Source: an uncultured Latescibacterota bacterium (GTDB taxonomy: Bacteria; Latescibacterota; UBA2968). Taken from it: a DNA stretch of 64,000 nucleotides. Under the pieces are notes generated by a model, which was given only the letters and a program-made list of their open reading frames with translations, had not been told where the DNA came from and ran no database searches. Below, one piece after another: positions 24,718-34,441 of this stretch. The translations under genes were made by a program, and so were the position numbers. Position 1 is the first letter of the stretch. Each line of letters opens with the position of its first letter. The DNA lies in NCBI GenBank assembly GCA_951812755.1, contig OX638329.1, forward strand, positions 3,728,522 to 3,792,521, given 5' to 3'.

Positions 24718-25998
24718 TCACGCATTAAAATACCGTTCCAGGCTTCCTCGACTCTGGCACGCATGCGGCGCGGTGCGATCCCTCGCCTCCTGCCCGGCAA
24801 TTGTCATCGCAATCCCGATTGGCGCAGGCTCCAAATCTTCCTGTCGTACGTTGTAGTCCGTGCCACCCCATCGAGATCCCACTGCTACAACATCGAACCG
24901 CACAAACCGTTCCGTCCGCAGATCAAAACGGAGATATCCCAGCAGCGAGGCATCCAGCCCTCGTTCCCGGCACGCGCCCTCGTACCAACTCCCCTCCGAA
25001 AACAACTGCGCGGATCCGGAAAGCCTTAAATCCACCCATTCTGGTGTCTTCTCAGTTACCGTCAACGTCATTGCTGCATCTTGGATCGCCTCGGACGGCC
25101 ACGAAGACGTTTCTCCCCGGACATAATCCGCCAGATGATAACGCACCAGCCTTCTGACCAGCCCATCGGGCATGGGAATGACATCGCCCACAGCTGCATC
25201 CGGCGGAACCATAGACAGCACCTCTTCCCGCCTGAACCAGACGTAATCCTGATTGTGCGCCTCTCGCTTCATTCCCGAAGGTCGTGTATCCACCTCCCGG
25301 GGCAGGTCCCGAACGCCCAGGTGTAAAATCAATCCGTCTTCCGGATATTCTGTCCAGCTAAATGTGGGATCCCGATAAGCCAGATCTTCGATTTCCAATG
25401 CCTCGCGCTGGGTCTTGCGGTTCTCCCAGTTCTCCAGTGCCCGTCTCAACATCCACAAAAACCGGTCTGGATCGCTACCCACACCATGGACCGAGGCCTT
25501 GCCGCCCGGAAACAGCCTGTTGCGGCTGCCCAACACTTCCCCCTCTGTCGTCACTACATATAAACCCTGATGGTTCAGCCCGTGATCGATATCCTCCAAC
25601 CTGGCCTGTGCTTCCTCAAAAGAATATCCGTACCTTCCCTGCCAGGATATCAGGCGCAAAAACCGGCCCTCATCATCGGCTTGTCGCTGCAACCGGGAAT
25701 TGTTCACAGCCACCGGGATAAACCGTTCGTTCACAAACTGGATCACGCGCGGATCTGAAAATACGAGCGCACGGCCCGTAACCCCGTTATTTCACGTACA
25801 CCCCAAGGGATGGCCGTTCATCGCCCAGATGAACAGTGGCTTCTCCTCGCGCGCCGCTTTCTGTCGCCCCTCCCAAAGTCCTCCGATCCAGGGAATATCT
25901 GTCCACCGTTCCTGTTGGGGCCGGCAGGCTTCGAACAACGCCGCAAATGTCTCGTCAGTCAACGCCGGAGCAGGATTTGTTATCTCTTTGAGCGTCAT
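24718..25998 (-). CDS. Thioredoxin-like protein with in-frame TGA, candidate selenoprotein
   Basis: ATG at 25998 with AGGAGG seven bases upstream. The frame runs 68 codons to a TGA (25792-25794), then continues without another stop for 357 codons: 426 residues if TGA is decoded. Around it, EKPLFIWAMNGHPLGCT-U-NNGVTGRALVFSDPRV and RFIPVAVNN follow the layout of thioredoxin-like proteins in which a strand (PLFIW) leads to the redox Cys pair and then a (V)FSDPxV helix. The TGA sits in that redox site, two residues after Cys67. No ribosome-binding site serves a restart downstream (the GTG at 25746 has none). The C-terminal 150 residues (LDASLLGYLRFD, RFVRFDVVAVGSRWGGTDYN) have no recognised family. 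A hairpin after the TGA fits a bacterial SECIS. The alternative is a single nonsense mutation. Confidence 0.65.
25762..25780 (-). promoter_or_regulatory. Candidate bacterial SECIS hairpin
   Basis: On the mRNA, bases +12 to +30 after the UGA fold as UACGGGC-CGUGC-GCUCGUA, a 7-bp stem with one G-U pair and a 5-nt loop. The loop has G and U at positions 2 and 3, at +20 and +21 from the UGA. The accepted bSECIS pattern asks for a G in the first two loop bases, a loop of 3-14 nt and a loop 16-37 nt after the UGA; all are met. Confidence 0.5.
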
Positions 25999-26159
25999 AA
26001 CACACCTCCGTGTTTCTTCGGGTGAAAATTGATCGCGGTTTGAAAGAATAAGTCAACAATCGTTCAATCCCTCCAACCCGAGGTGCCTGGAGAAAAAACA
26101 AGGGATTGACAAAGGGACTCCTATCCGTAAATTCGCAAATATAATACATAAAATCAAGG

Positions 26160-26188
26160 GAAGACCGTTAGTCAAACTCATGGTCTTC
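26160..26188. repeat. Inverted repeat GAAGACC / GGTCTTC
   Basis: A perfect 7-bp inverted repeat with a 15-bp spacer in the divergent interval between the thioredoxin-like gene and the CRTAC1 gene, about 95 bp before the latter's start. It could be an operator or a weak hairpin. The remaining part of this 284-bp interval shows no further feature. Confidence 0.35.
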
Positions 26189-26282
26189 AAACTTGATTTG
26201 TCTATGTTTGTAATCTAAATTTGTTTTATTCCGTCTGCTATTTGGCCTGAAGGTAGCCCGCTTGTTAGCACAAGGAGTATGG

Positions 26283-27977
26283 ATGAAACTCTGTACAGGA
26301 ATCGCTCTATTCTTCTGGGTATTCGATGTTTGGTGCCAGGAGGTACAATTTGTGGAGGTATCTGTCCAGGCGGGCATTGACTTCATCCACGTCAACGGAG
26401 CCAGTGGCAGGAAGTACGAAGTAGAGACAATGGGCCCTGGCTGTGGGCTATTCGATTACGACGGCGACGGAGATCTGGACATCTACCTGATCAATGGCGC
26501 ACCCCTGCCGGGCTATCAGACAACGGTGATACCGACCAACCGCCTTTACAGAAACGATGGCGAGTGGCGGTTTACGGATGTGACGGCAGTATCAGCGACG
26601 GGCGATCCGAGTTACGGCCTGGGATGTGCGGTGGGAGATTACAATAACGATGGGGACCTGGATCTTTACGTGACCAACTTCGGTTCCAATGTGCTCTATC
26701 GCAATGGAGGAAACGGAACCTTTGCAGATGTGACCACCCGGGCCGGAGTGGGAGATGCGCGCTGGGGTAGTACTGCGATGTTCCTCGACTATGACCGGGA
26801 TGGAGACCTGGATCTCTATCTGGTCAACTACATCGATTGTACTCTAAAAAGCGATAGGGACTGCAGAATACCCGGCACATCCACGCTGGGCTATTGTCAC
26901 CCGGATATCTATCCTGGAGTACCGGACGTACTCTACCGGAACGAAGGAGATGGAACATTTACAGATGTAACCCGCGAATCCGGCATCTACCGACCGGGAG
27001 CGAGAGGACTGGGCGTGGTGGGCACCGACTACGACAACGACGGAGATCTGGACATCTATGTGGCCAACGATTCGATGGAGAACTACCTCTTTGCCAATCT
27101 GGGCGACGGAACATTTGAGGAAATCGCCCTGCTATCCGGCGTGTCATTCAACGAGATGGGCCACGCCGAAGCGGGAATGGGGGTGGACATTGCAGACGTA
27201 GATGGGAACGGCTATTCGGATATCCTGATCGGGCACCTATCAACGGAGACAAATACCCTCTACCTGAACAACGGGGATGGAACATTTACGGATGCGACCA
27301 AGACAGCGGGCCTTGCCGCGACACTGAATGACCTGACATTCGGACTGGTCTTCTTAGACGCGGACAACGATGGAGATGCCGATGCCTTTGCCGCGAACGG
27401 GCATGTCCTGGATAACATCGAGCTTATCTCCGACGAGTCTCCCTACAAACAGCGCAATAAGCTCTTCGAAAATACGGGCAATGGTCAATTCGCGGATGCT
27501 TCGGCACGCTTCGGCCCCGGCTTGAGCATTCTCAAATCGAGCCGTGGAACGGCTGCGGGGGATATCGACAACGACGGCGATATCGATCTGCTGGTGGCCA
27601 ATGTCGCCGACCGGCCGGATCTGCTGAGGAATGAAGGAGGCAACTGGAACAACTGGCTGATGGTGAGACTAGTTGGAGGAGAAAGTGTTTCGGAAATAAA
27701 GAAAAACTCGAAACTTTCCAATCGGGACGGAATTGGGACACGGGTAACCGTGATATCCGGCGATCTGCGGCAGGTAAAAGAAGTACACAGCGCAGCCAGC
27801 TACCAATCGGCTAATGACCTGAGGTTGCACTTTGGATTGGGAAATTGGGAACAGATAGACCTCGTAGAGGTCCAATGGCCATCGGGAAGAGTGGATCGAA
27901 TCACAGAAACATCTTTCAACAAAATACTGGTGATCAAAGAAGGGGAAACCATGCCTGTACCGAGAACGCGGGATTAG
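26283..27977 (+). CDS. CRTAC1-family secreted protein (FG-GAP repeats plus ASPIC/UnbV)
   Basis: 564 residues from the ATG at 26283, preceded by AAGGAG. Signal peptide 1-20 (ends DVWC-QEV). Some eight FG-GAP/VCBS-type calcium loops (DYDGDGDLDIYLINGA, DYNNDGDLDLYVTNFG, DIDNDGDIDLLVANV) build a beta-propeller, and the C-terminus carries the ASPIC/UnbV motif (LVEVQWPSGRVDRI). Such proteins are common in marine and sponge-associated uncultured bacteria; they probably bind carbohydrate or protein outside the cell. It is the only plus-strand gene in the right-hand 40 kb and converges with the membrane protein ending at 27997. Confidence 0.9.
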   Translation: MKLCTGIALFFWVFDVWCQEVQFVEVSVQAGIDFIHVNGASGRKYEVETMGPGCGLFDYDGDGDLDIYLINGAPLPGYQTTVIPTNRLYRNDGEWRFTDVTAVSATGDPSYGLGCAVGDYNNDGDLDLYVTNFGSNVLYRNGGNGTFADVTTRAGVGDARWGSTAMFLDYDRDGDLDLYLVNYIDCTLKSDRDCRIPGTSTLGYCHPDIYPGVPDVLYRNEGDGTFTDVTRESGIYRPGARGLGVVGTDYDNDGDLDIYVANDSMENYLFANLGDGTFEEIALLSGVSFNEMGHAEAGMGVDIADVDGNGYSDILIGHLSTETNTLYLNNGDGTFTDATKTAGLAATLNDLTFGLVFLDADNDGDADAFAANGHVLDNIELISDESPYKQRNKLFENTGNGQFADASARFGPGLSILKSSRGTAAGDIDNDGDIDLLVANVADRPDLLRNEGGNWNNWLMVRLVGGESVSEIKKNSKLSNRDGIGTRVTVISGDLRQVKEVHSAASYQSANDLRLHFGLGNWEQIDLVEVQWPSGRVDRITETSFNKILVIKEGETMPVPRTRD

Positions 27978-27996
27978 GCTGTGGAAAACGCGAGAC

Positions 27997-30018
27997 CTAA
28001 AGCCGGTGGACCATGTGGCCCTGCTCGGGAAACCAGATCAGGTCGATGAAAAGCGATAACACGACACCCATGACATAGCCAACGAGCAGGCCCAGAAATA
28101 GGGGCCGGGATTTCTGATACGAGGATGCTCCCCCTACCTTTACGGTAATCCACTTGATCAACCAGGCTACGAGAATCGTCAGACTCGTCCGTCGGGCCAG
28201 AAAGGAGCCTGAAATGGCGAGGCCCGCCGGATGAAGCGGCCACCAGGGGAACCGACGCCTGAGCAGGAAGAGCAACGCGGTAGCCAGCGCGCCGAGCACA
28301 AAAAAGGCGAACTCGTCAGGATGTTCTATGAAGATCGGTGCATCGGTATCCTGCATCAGAAAGGATCTGACGGATTTTGCGGTGCGATCGTAGTGTGGAT
28401 TGCCGGATCTGATGGCCACCCAACCTGTAAAGTTCAGTGCTCCGTGTCGATAACCCAGATAAAGTGTCATCAACACGCATGTGACCACACTCGTCACAAA
28501 AGCCAGAAAAACCGCGCCTGTGAGCTGTCGCCGGCTTTCCACTTGCACACCCTCAGCCACCCGTCCGGCCTGGCTGAGAGCGGGTAAGAAGGATCCCTTG
28601 AAATTGGACAACAGGACGCCCGAGGTCCGTGCAGCTACCCGGGTGCTCGCGTGGATGGATTCTCCATCCAGAAAGGGGCTTACCAGGCCCCATCCTCCCC
28701 AAACGGGGGCGTTGACATAAGGCAACCCCGTATCGGACAGGATTCTCGCCAATCCCAAATAGGTGAAGATCGCTCCGAAGATCAGAAGTACCGCCTGAAA
28801 AGGATCGAATCCGATCCGAATCAGCCAGACCCAGATGTAGATCAGGCTGATAGCTAACCCTGCAACAGCCGTGCGGTAGGAGAGCGGTTCGTCCCTATCG
28901 TCAACCGGGGCCTGGGAGTCAAGTGCCTTCCAAAACACATCCCGGATCTGCGAACGCGCTGCCCAGATGGTAGAAAGCACCAGAAAGAAGAAGGCTCCCT
29001 TCGTCTGCCAGAAGCAGACCCCCGAGTAGTAATAGGGCGAAGTAGCCACAAATCCGATCCGGTTGAGCAGGCCCCCTTCGAGGATAAAGAGCAGATCGAA
29101 AAACCAGATACTGAACAGAACTTCCACAGTTGCGAAATAGGAAAAACAGATGGTAAAAATATCGAGGATGCCGTAGATAGGCGGAAAATTTCGACCAATC
29201 CAGATCCATCGCCCCCCCTGGTGTGCCGCACTGCCCTGCGCGTAGATAGGAAATTGGGGAAAGGTGGGGATGAAGTAGTTGACACAGTTCCAGGCGATCA
29301 TCCCGAAGACGATCCAGAAGCCAATCCAGAAGAGGATATTCCGCGTGAACGCCGGGAGAAATCCCTTTCCATCTCCCGGGTGGGAGGCCATTTCGACCAG
29401 CGGAGCCATAGCCGGAAAGGCCACTTTTTCGTAGTGTATCCACTGTTTGCGGAAGATGGTGGTGACGCAGGCATAGAGGACAAAAGCGGCAACGGTCAAT
29501 CCGCCCCACCAGAACAGGGGTAATAGCCACTTTCCCCACGGCAATTGCGCGCCCCTGGGTAGTCCCTCCCAGAACCAGGTCACCGCTTGCTCTTCGTTTC
29601 CGGGAAACAGCCACTCTGCAATATAGGGGTGCAGGTAATTGGCCCATTCGTTTTCACCCGTGGCAAAGTAGTGCGGCGCGCCCATGTAGGAAATAAGGTA
29701 GCCGGAATACCCGTAGAACAGAACCGCTGCTCCGACTATTCCCATCGCCAGAATCGTATGCCATTCCGAGGGCGACAGTGCCTGCCTCGTTCTACGCGCA
29801 ACAACTGCTCCGGCCAGGATCATCAGAACAAAGCCGATCAGTACGACCATTGGCACATGGCTATAAGCCATCATTGGGCCGCGGGGAAGCAGGTATTTCA
29901 CATAGATAGCCAGCACATCGATCCCGACGACCAGACCGAGGCCGAGAAGCACGGCGCGCGTCATGGGTCTGGTTCTTTCGGGAGAATCAGGTTGCCCGAG
30001 AGGCTCTTGCATGGTCAT
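27997..30018 (-). CDS. Large polytopic membrane protein, DUF6785/DUF6784 type
   Basis: 673 residues with about 14 hydrophobic spans, starting AVLLGLGLVVGIDVLAIYVK and ending in a cluster that includes PLFLGLLVGYVMGVVLSLFI. Conserved-looking loops include YLHPYIAEWLFP and DLLFILEGGLLNRIGF. Proteins of this kind occur in Planctomycetota and related uncultured groups near carbohydrate genes; a transport role is likely but not established, and the fold reminds of oligopeptide transporters. It stands at the downstream end of the minus-strand group and is 60 bp from the amidohydrolase upstream. Confidence 0.7.
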   Translation of the reverse strand: MTMQEPLGQPDSPERTRPMTRAVLLGLGLVVGIDVLAIYVKYLLPRGPMMAYSHVPMVVLIGFVLMILAGAVVARRTRQALSPSEWHTILAMGIVGAAVLFYGYSGYLISYMGAPHYFATGENEWANYLHPYIAEWLFPGNEEQAVTWFWEGLPRGAQLPWGKWLLPLFWWGGLTVAAFVLYACVTTIFRKQWIHYEKVAFPAMAPLVEMASHPGDGKGFLPAFTRNILFWIGFWIVFGMIAWNCVNYFIPTFPQFPIYAQGSAAHQGGRWIWIGRNFPPIYGILDIFTICFSYFATVEVLFSIWFFDLLFILEGGLLNRIGFVATSPYYYSGVCFWQTKGAFFFLVLSTIWAARSQIRDVFWKALDSQAPVDDRDEPLSYRTAVAGLAISLIYIWVWLIRIGFDPFQAVLLIFGAIFTYLGLARILSDTGLPYVNAPVWGGWGLVSPFLDGESIHASTRVAARTSGVLLSNFKGSFLPALSQAGRVAEGVQVESRRQLTGAVFLAFVTSVVTCVLMTLYLGYRHGALNFTGWVAIRSGNPHYDRTAKSVRSFLMQDTDAPIFIEHPDEFAFFVLGALATALLFLLRRRFPWWPLHPAGLAISGSFLARRTSLTILVAWLIKWITVKVGGASSYQKSRPLFLGLLVGYVMGVVLSLFIDLIWFPEQGHMVHRL

Positions 30019-30078
30019 TGCTGATCAATCCTGAAAATCCTGCCTGATACAAATATGGTCGCGCGGGATGAAATCGGA

Positions 30079-31011
30079 CTAAACAGGAACAAGCCCCTCC
30101 GCATTCTCCCGCCCGATCTTCCGCCACACATCCTCAGGAAGATCCAGGCTGCCCAGAAACGCGAGTAACTCGCCGCCATAGTAGTCCCGACCGAATAAGA
30201 ACCGGTCGGCGTACGCAATCAGCATCTCTCGGGAGAATTCCGGATCGGCCGTGAGCGCTCTGAATCCACTGCCAGCCGAAAGGTCGGCACGCAGATTCGC
30301 ATACTGGTCAAACATATCCGGCAGCCTGCCACCGCGCACCAGCGGGTCGCGGAAACTCACCTGGGGATATTCGTCGGCGTCGGCACTCAACTCCCGCCAG
30401 AACCCCGGTGCGTGCCCAATAAATACCGTATCCGAACATGCGACCAGTGCCCGCTCGAGATTGTGAATCGTCCCGCCTATCCAATTCGGATCGTATGTTC
30501 CACCTTTGGGCGGAACATAAGGGATGTCGAGGTGGAGAACCACGGGAAGGCCCTTGCTGCCTGCGAATCGAAAAATCTCAATACAGCGAGGGTCATCGAA
30601 TAATGTCTGGAACTTCCACTCCCCCAGCACCCGGATCCCGAAGATGTCGATCGCTCCTGATAGCTTCTGAATCGCTCTCGAATCCAGTGGATTGGGGCAG
30701 TACCCCGGAATCAATCGATCTGGATACCGACGGCAGGCCTCGATCACGCCGTCCAGCGGGAGCGCAGGCGCATTGTCATCACCACCTTTCCAGCGGGGAT
30801 CATAAGGCGCCAGGTTCTTCGTGATAGAAGCCGGTCGCTCCGAAGTCAACACCCAGGCCTTCTCAATACAGTACTGGTCCATATCGGCGATCAGCCCGGC
30901 GTCATCGCGTCCGTGCCAAAAAACGTGCTGGTGGCTATCGATCAGCTTCAAATCGGCGTCCCCCATCTGCTGGACGTCGTCTGAAGGGATATGGGTCTGG
31001 ATATTGGACAT
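30079..31011 (-). CDS. Amidohydrolase-family protein (HQH type)
   Basis: 310 residues, with AGGAGC six bases before the ATG. The metal-binding motif at residues 25-29 is DSHQH; later, VVLHLDIPYV, VFIGHAPGFW and LFGRDYYGGE supply the remaining histidine and aspartate positions of the amidohydrolase_2 family (TIM barrel, decarboxylase or lactonase-like). Substrate unknown. Three relatives lie at 34442, 38249 and 39016, suggesting stepwise lactone or carboxylate processing of a sugar acid. Confidence 0.8.
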   Translation of the reverse strand: MSNIQTHIPSDDVQQMGDADLKLIDSHQHVFWHGRDDAGLIADMDQYCIEKAWVLTSERPASITKNLAPYDPRWKGGDDNAPALPLDGVIEACRRYPDRLIPGYCPNPLDSRAIQKLSGAIDIFGIRVLGEWKFQTLFDDPRCIEIFRFAGSKGLPVVLHLDIPYVPPKGGTYDPNWIGGTIHNLERALVACSDTVFIGHAPGFWRELSADADEYPQVSFRDPLVRGGRLPDMFDQYANLRADLSAGSGFRALTADPEFSREMLIAYADRFLFGRDYYGGELLAFLGSLDLPEDVWRKIGRENAEGLVPV

Positions 31012-31070
31012 AGAACGCTCCTGAATCGGATTGCGGTTTTTCTGTCATTAACAGTGTTCACGGATTCACC

Positions 31071-32348
31071 TCAGGGCGCCTCGCCGTCGTGCTCCTTCTC
31101 GTAAGTCAGGAGTTCATCGGCGGCCGAAGCCACCTTGTGGTAGGCATCCAGATACTGGTTGATCAGTTCCCGACACTCCGTTTCGAGCCGAGGAGCCGCG
31201 CGGAAGGAATACTCCCTGAGATGTTCTGTCATCGGAAGCGGACCATTGGCAAACTCCGGCATCTCCTGCCCCAGCGCGCTCAATGCCGTGCGCTCCGTAC
31301 CATAGGGAAATCCCTCCGTGAAAAGCGGGTTCCCGTGCAAATAACCGTACCTGATTCGGCCAGTGCCCACACCCTCTGCGGCGAGCGCCCGCAAGAAGGT
31401 TTCAATCGAAATACCGCCGAGCTTGTCCGGATCATACCGCATGTAGTGATAGGCATACACGCGCCGACAGCCTGGAAGCACCCGCTGGGGTACCACATCG
31501 GCCACATCGGCCAGCCCGGCATCCAGAGCCGCACCGTTGCGGTCGCGAATTTCGTTCATCTCATCCAGGTGGCGAAGTTGCTCGCGGGCGATTACAATGC
31601 CCAGCGGGTGGGGTCGGTACTTGAAGCCCACCCCGGTGAAGGCAAAACGCTTCGTCCAGGACTCCTCGCGGATTTCAGCGCGTTTTTCCGGGCGGCCCAG
31701 CACGATAGCCCGCTCGTACATGTCGCGGTCGTTCGTCGTGAGCACACCGCCCTCCCCCGCCGCAACCAACTTCGATCCCTGGCAACTGAAACAGCCGACA
31801 TCGCCTACCGAGCCGACCTTCTTCCCCTGCCAGGTGGCCCCGTGGGCGTGCGCACAATCCTCAATCACAGCGATCCCCCGTGGGCGCGCCAGTTCCATAA
31901 TTGGCTCCATGTCCGCGGGATTGCCCCAGACGTGGCAGACCACGATTGCGCGGGTCCGCTCCGTAATCTTCCGCTCGATGTCGGCGGGATCCAAATTCAT
32001 AGTATCGCGATCTACATCGGCAAAGACAGTAATACCTCCCAGAGTCGGCACCGTCGTCGCTGTAGCCACAAATGTATAGGAGGGAACAATCACCTCATCG
32101 CCGGGACCCACTCCCGCCGCGAACAGGGCCGTGTGAAGCGCCGCCGTACCGCTGGTAAGCGCCAGCCCGTATTCACAGCCGACGTAATCGGCGAACTCGC
32201 GCTCGAACTCGCCGACCGATGGTGAAGTGGAGGTCTCGCCCTTGCGCATCAGTTCCACCACCGTCGCAATCGCCTCCTCACTCACAGGAGGAATCCTTCT
32301 GTCGAGTGTTACCGCCTTCGGACCGCCCATCAATGCCAGCTTTCCCAT
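31071..32348 (-). CDS. DegT/DnrJ/EryC1-type PLP-dependent aminotransferase
   Basis: 425 residues from the ATG at 32348; an ATG two codons upstream would touch the AAGGAG directly, so the second is preferred. Family features: EYGLALTSGTAALHTALFAA, DEVIVPSYTFVATATT, VVCHVWGNPADM, VIEDCAHAHGATW and the PLP lysine in FSCQGSKLVAAGEGGVLTTN. These enzymes transfer amino groups to keto-sugars, or act as dehydratases. It presumably converts a keto-sugar or related intermediate in this locus. Confidence 0.9.
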   Translation of the reverse strand: MGKLALMGGPKAVTLDRRIPPVSEEAIATVVELMRKGETSTSPSVGEFEREFADYVGCEYGLALTSGTAALHTALFAAGVGPGDEVIVPSYTFVATATTVPTLGGITVFADVDRDTMNLDPADIERKITERTRAIVVCHVWGNPADMEPIMELARPRGIAVIEDCAHAHGATWQGKKVGSVGDVGCFSCQGSKLVAAGEGGVLTTNDRDMYERAIVLGRPEKRAEIREESWTKRFAFTGVGFKYRPHPLGIVIAREQLRHLDEMNEIRDRNGAALDAGLADVADVVPQRVLPGCRRVYAYHYMRYDPDKLGGISIETFLRALAAEGVGTGRIRYGYLHGNPLFTEGFPYGTERTALSALGQEMPEFANGPLPMTEHLREYSFRAAPRLETECRELINQYLDAYHKVASAADELLTYEKEHDGEAP

Positions 32349-32380
32349 CAGCATCTCCTTTCAATCTACATCCTTCATAG

Positions 32381-34405
32381 TCACCCCTCATGGACCTTCC
32401 AGTTTGGGGAGGAGAGATGACCCCTCCGGATCGGCGCATAGATCTTTTCACCTATGGGATAGGGTGTGTCCTGCGTATAGATATACATGACCTCATCTCG
32501 GGTCAACACGACCTCATCCCGGGCATCCCCTGTCAGATCCATCTGCTGCGCCGTGATCCAGGAGCGCCAGAACGGTTTCCCCGGAGGAACAGCCGGCTTG
32601 TCTCCCGGAAATTCCACGACTTTCCGCCCGTACCCATCGTACATCCCCAGCGCCCGCACCGACGTGCTCAACAACAACAGTTCCTGCCCATCTCCACCCC
32701 AGTTCACCGCAGGTCCGGACTGACTGACGTTGTCGGGTTCCAGGGAGAGAAGCGGATCTCCCGTCCTGCTGAACTGCACCAGAAGGCCATAGGAGTCCCA
32801 CCGGTCACCCACCCACATTTCCAGCCCGGGCAGGTCCGGCCTGAAATTGCCCGCATACACATCCTGGGTGTGTCCCATCTGGTGCTGCCGAAGCACCCGA
32901 CCGTCGCGCGCATCAACCAGAAGGAACCCCTCGCTGCTGCCAGCGATGCCGATCTTAGGCCCATTCCCTTCGTCTCCGTCGATCTCTCCAAAAACGACAT
33001 TATCGACATGGTCGTTCATCTCGAAATACTCGGCACCCTCCACCCGCCAGATCAGACTTCCGTCGTCGTCGTAGAGATGATATCCGGACAGTGCCTCGTC
33101 CCGACCGTCCCCATCTACATCGTAAAAATAGATGGAATGCCCGTACCAGGGCGCATCCGCGCGCTGCTGCCACAACAGGTTGAGCCCCTCGTCGTAGGCC
33201 CAGATCGTCCATCCGCTACCCCCCGATACACCATCTCTGAGGATGAAGTCCTGTGGGCCGGAATTTCCCCGCAGGTTGCATGGGATGATGGCCCGCTGCA
33301 CATGGAGATATTCATCTGTCAGGGGCTGTCCGCGGGGCACCAGGAACGGTCCGGGTGCGGGCAGAGGTGCCTCCGCCTTCAATTCTCCCGTCATCGCATT
33401 TACGATCGACAGACGGTTCCCGCCAGCCGACACCAGTTCGTTCACGCCGTCCCCATCGATGTCCTGTATCACCGTCCGCTTTGGAGAGACGGTCTTCAGG
33501 TTCGGGTATTCCATCTCCCACACCTGTTCTCCCTCCAGGCTCACCGACCGGATCCGCGGAGCATCTTCCCCATTTGAGGGATCCTGGAACAACAGCAGTT
33601 CCTTCTGGCCCCTGATATCCCCGAATATGGGCACCCCTCCGCCAAAGGCCCTGGGATCGATTTCATTCCACAAGACGGGCTTCGGATACTTATCCCGCTC
33701 TGCCGCCACCTCCTTTTCATAGCGGCTCCGCGTATCGATAAACGCGGCATTCTGTGAGGTCGTAGCCGTCACCCAGACATCGTAGAACCTCGCCCGCGTG
33801 CAGGTGCGAATGCCCGCCCGCCCGGTCTCATAGACATTGTCGTTCGCCACCAGACACTGCCGCCCATTGAAACTGCAAACGATCCGGTCCCCACGGCACT
33901 CGGCCTTCAGGTGGTGGTAACGCGATCGGTCCACCGGCACGGCCACCTCACCCAGCACATGCCAGTGCGCGTGCTCACGGCGGTAGAGCACCAGCCGGTC
34001 GTAGCCCTCGATACAAAAGAAATAGTACTGCCCCAGCGTCCGGTACCTGAACATCAACCCGCTCCGACCCACAAAGCAGTACGGATCGTCCGAGTTCGGC
34101 TCGCTGGTAGCGGCCATCTGGCGGACATATGCCTCCACCGCATAGTCCCCCCACAGGAAATCGCCCACAACCAGCGGCCGGTCGGTCATATTGACATGGT
34201 CCAGCACCAGCCTGCCATCCTCATCCAGTACCCGGAAATTGCTGGGCCTGTCGGGGCCGCGTCTCTTTTCCCGTATTCTGGCCAGAGGACACTCCCAGTC
34301 GGGGAAGTGACGGTCCTCAATGGTCCAATCCAGTTCTGGCCAGTCGAACACCTTCCCCTCCGGACAGCCCGAAAGATCTATTTTTGCAAGCATAACATCA
34401 GCCAT
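32381..34405 (-). CDS. LamG-like plus beta-propeller protein, rhamnogalacturonan-lyase-like
   Basis: 674 residues, GGAGG before the ATG, no evident signal peptide. The N-terminal third contains a concanavalin/laminin-like sandwich (WGDYAVEAYVRQMAATSEPN, YYFFCIEGYDRLVLYRREH, RYHHLKAECRGDRIVCSFNG). From about residue 270 there is a propeller with calcium-loop repeats (IQDIDGDGVNELVSAGG, FYDVDGDGRDEALSGYH, QMDLTGDARDEVVLTRD), as in polysaccharide lyase family 11 rhamnogalacturonan lyases. Whether it is catalytic cannot be decided from sequence. It lies in the lyase-rich locus and probably binds or cleaves a polysaccharide. Confidence 0.7.
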   Translation of the reverse strand: MADVMLAKIDLSGCPEGKVFDWPELDWTIEDRHFPDWECPLARIREKRRGPDRPSNFRVLDEDGRLVLDHVNMTDRPLVVGDFLWGDYAVEAYVRQMAATSEPNSDDPYCFVGRSGLMFRYRTLGQYYFFCIEGYDRLVLYRREHAHWHVLGEVAVPVDRSRYHHLKAECRGDRIVCSFNGRQCLVANDNVYETGRAGIRTCTRARFYDVWVTATTSQNAAFIDTRSRYEKEVAAERDKYPKPVLWNEIDPRAFGGGVPIFGDIRGQKELLLFQDPSNGEDAPRIRSVSLEGEQVWEMEYPNLKTVSPKRTVIQDIDGDGVNELVSAGGNRLSIVNAMTGELKAEAPLPAPGPFLVPRGQPLTDEYLHVQRAIIPCNLRGNSGPQDFILRDGVSGGSGWTIWAYDEGLNLLWQQRADAPWYGHSIYFYDVDGDGRDEALSGYHLYDDDGSLIWRVEGAEYFEMNDHVDNVVFGEIDGDEGNGPKIGIAGSSEGFLLVDARDGRVLRQHQMGHTQDVYAGNFRPDLPGLEMWVGDRWDSYGLLVQFSRTGDPLLSLEPDNVSQSGPAVNWGGDGQELLLLSTSVRALGMYDGYGRKVVEFPGDKPAVPPGKPFWRSWITAQQMDLTGDARDEVVLTRDEVMYIYTQDTPYPIGEKIYAPIRRGHLSSPNWKVHEG

Positions 34406-34441
34406 TTCACATCCTCCACAGAATTGAATACCGTTCCTTCA

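Noticed and set aside
24718-25746. A separate gene starting with GTG at 25746
   Set aside because: There is no ribosome-binding site and it would begin in the middle of the thioredoxin-like fold. The upstream frame continues in phase through the TGA.
26106-26145. TTGACA and TATAAT in the interval before the CRTAC1 gene
   Set aside because: The spacing is 28 bp, too long for a sigma-70 promoter, and no better pairing was found.
31089-33577. Plus-strand frames of 378 and 395 codons
   Set aside because: Antisense to the DegT aminotransferase and the propeller protein; no recognisable motif or ribosome-binding site.
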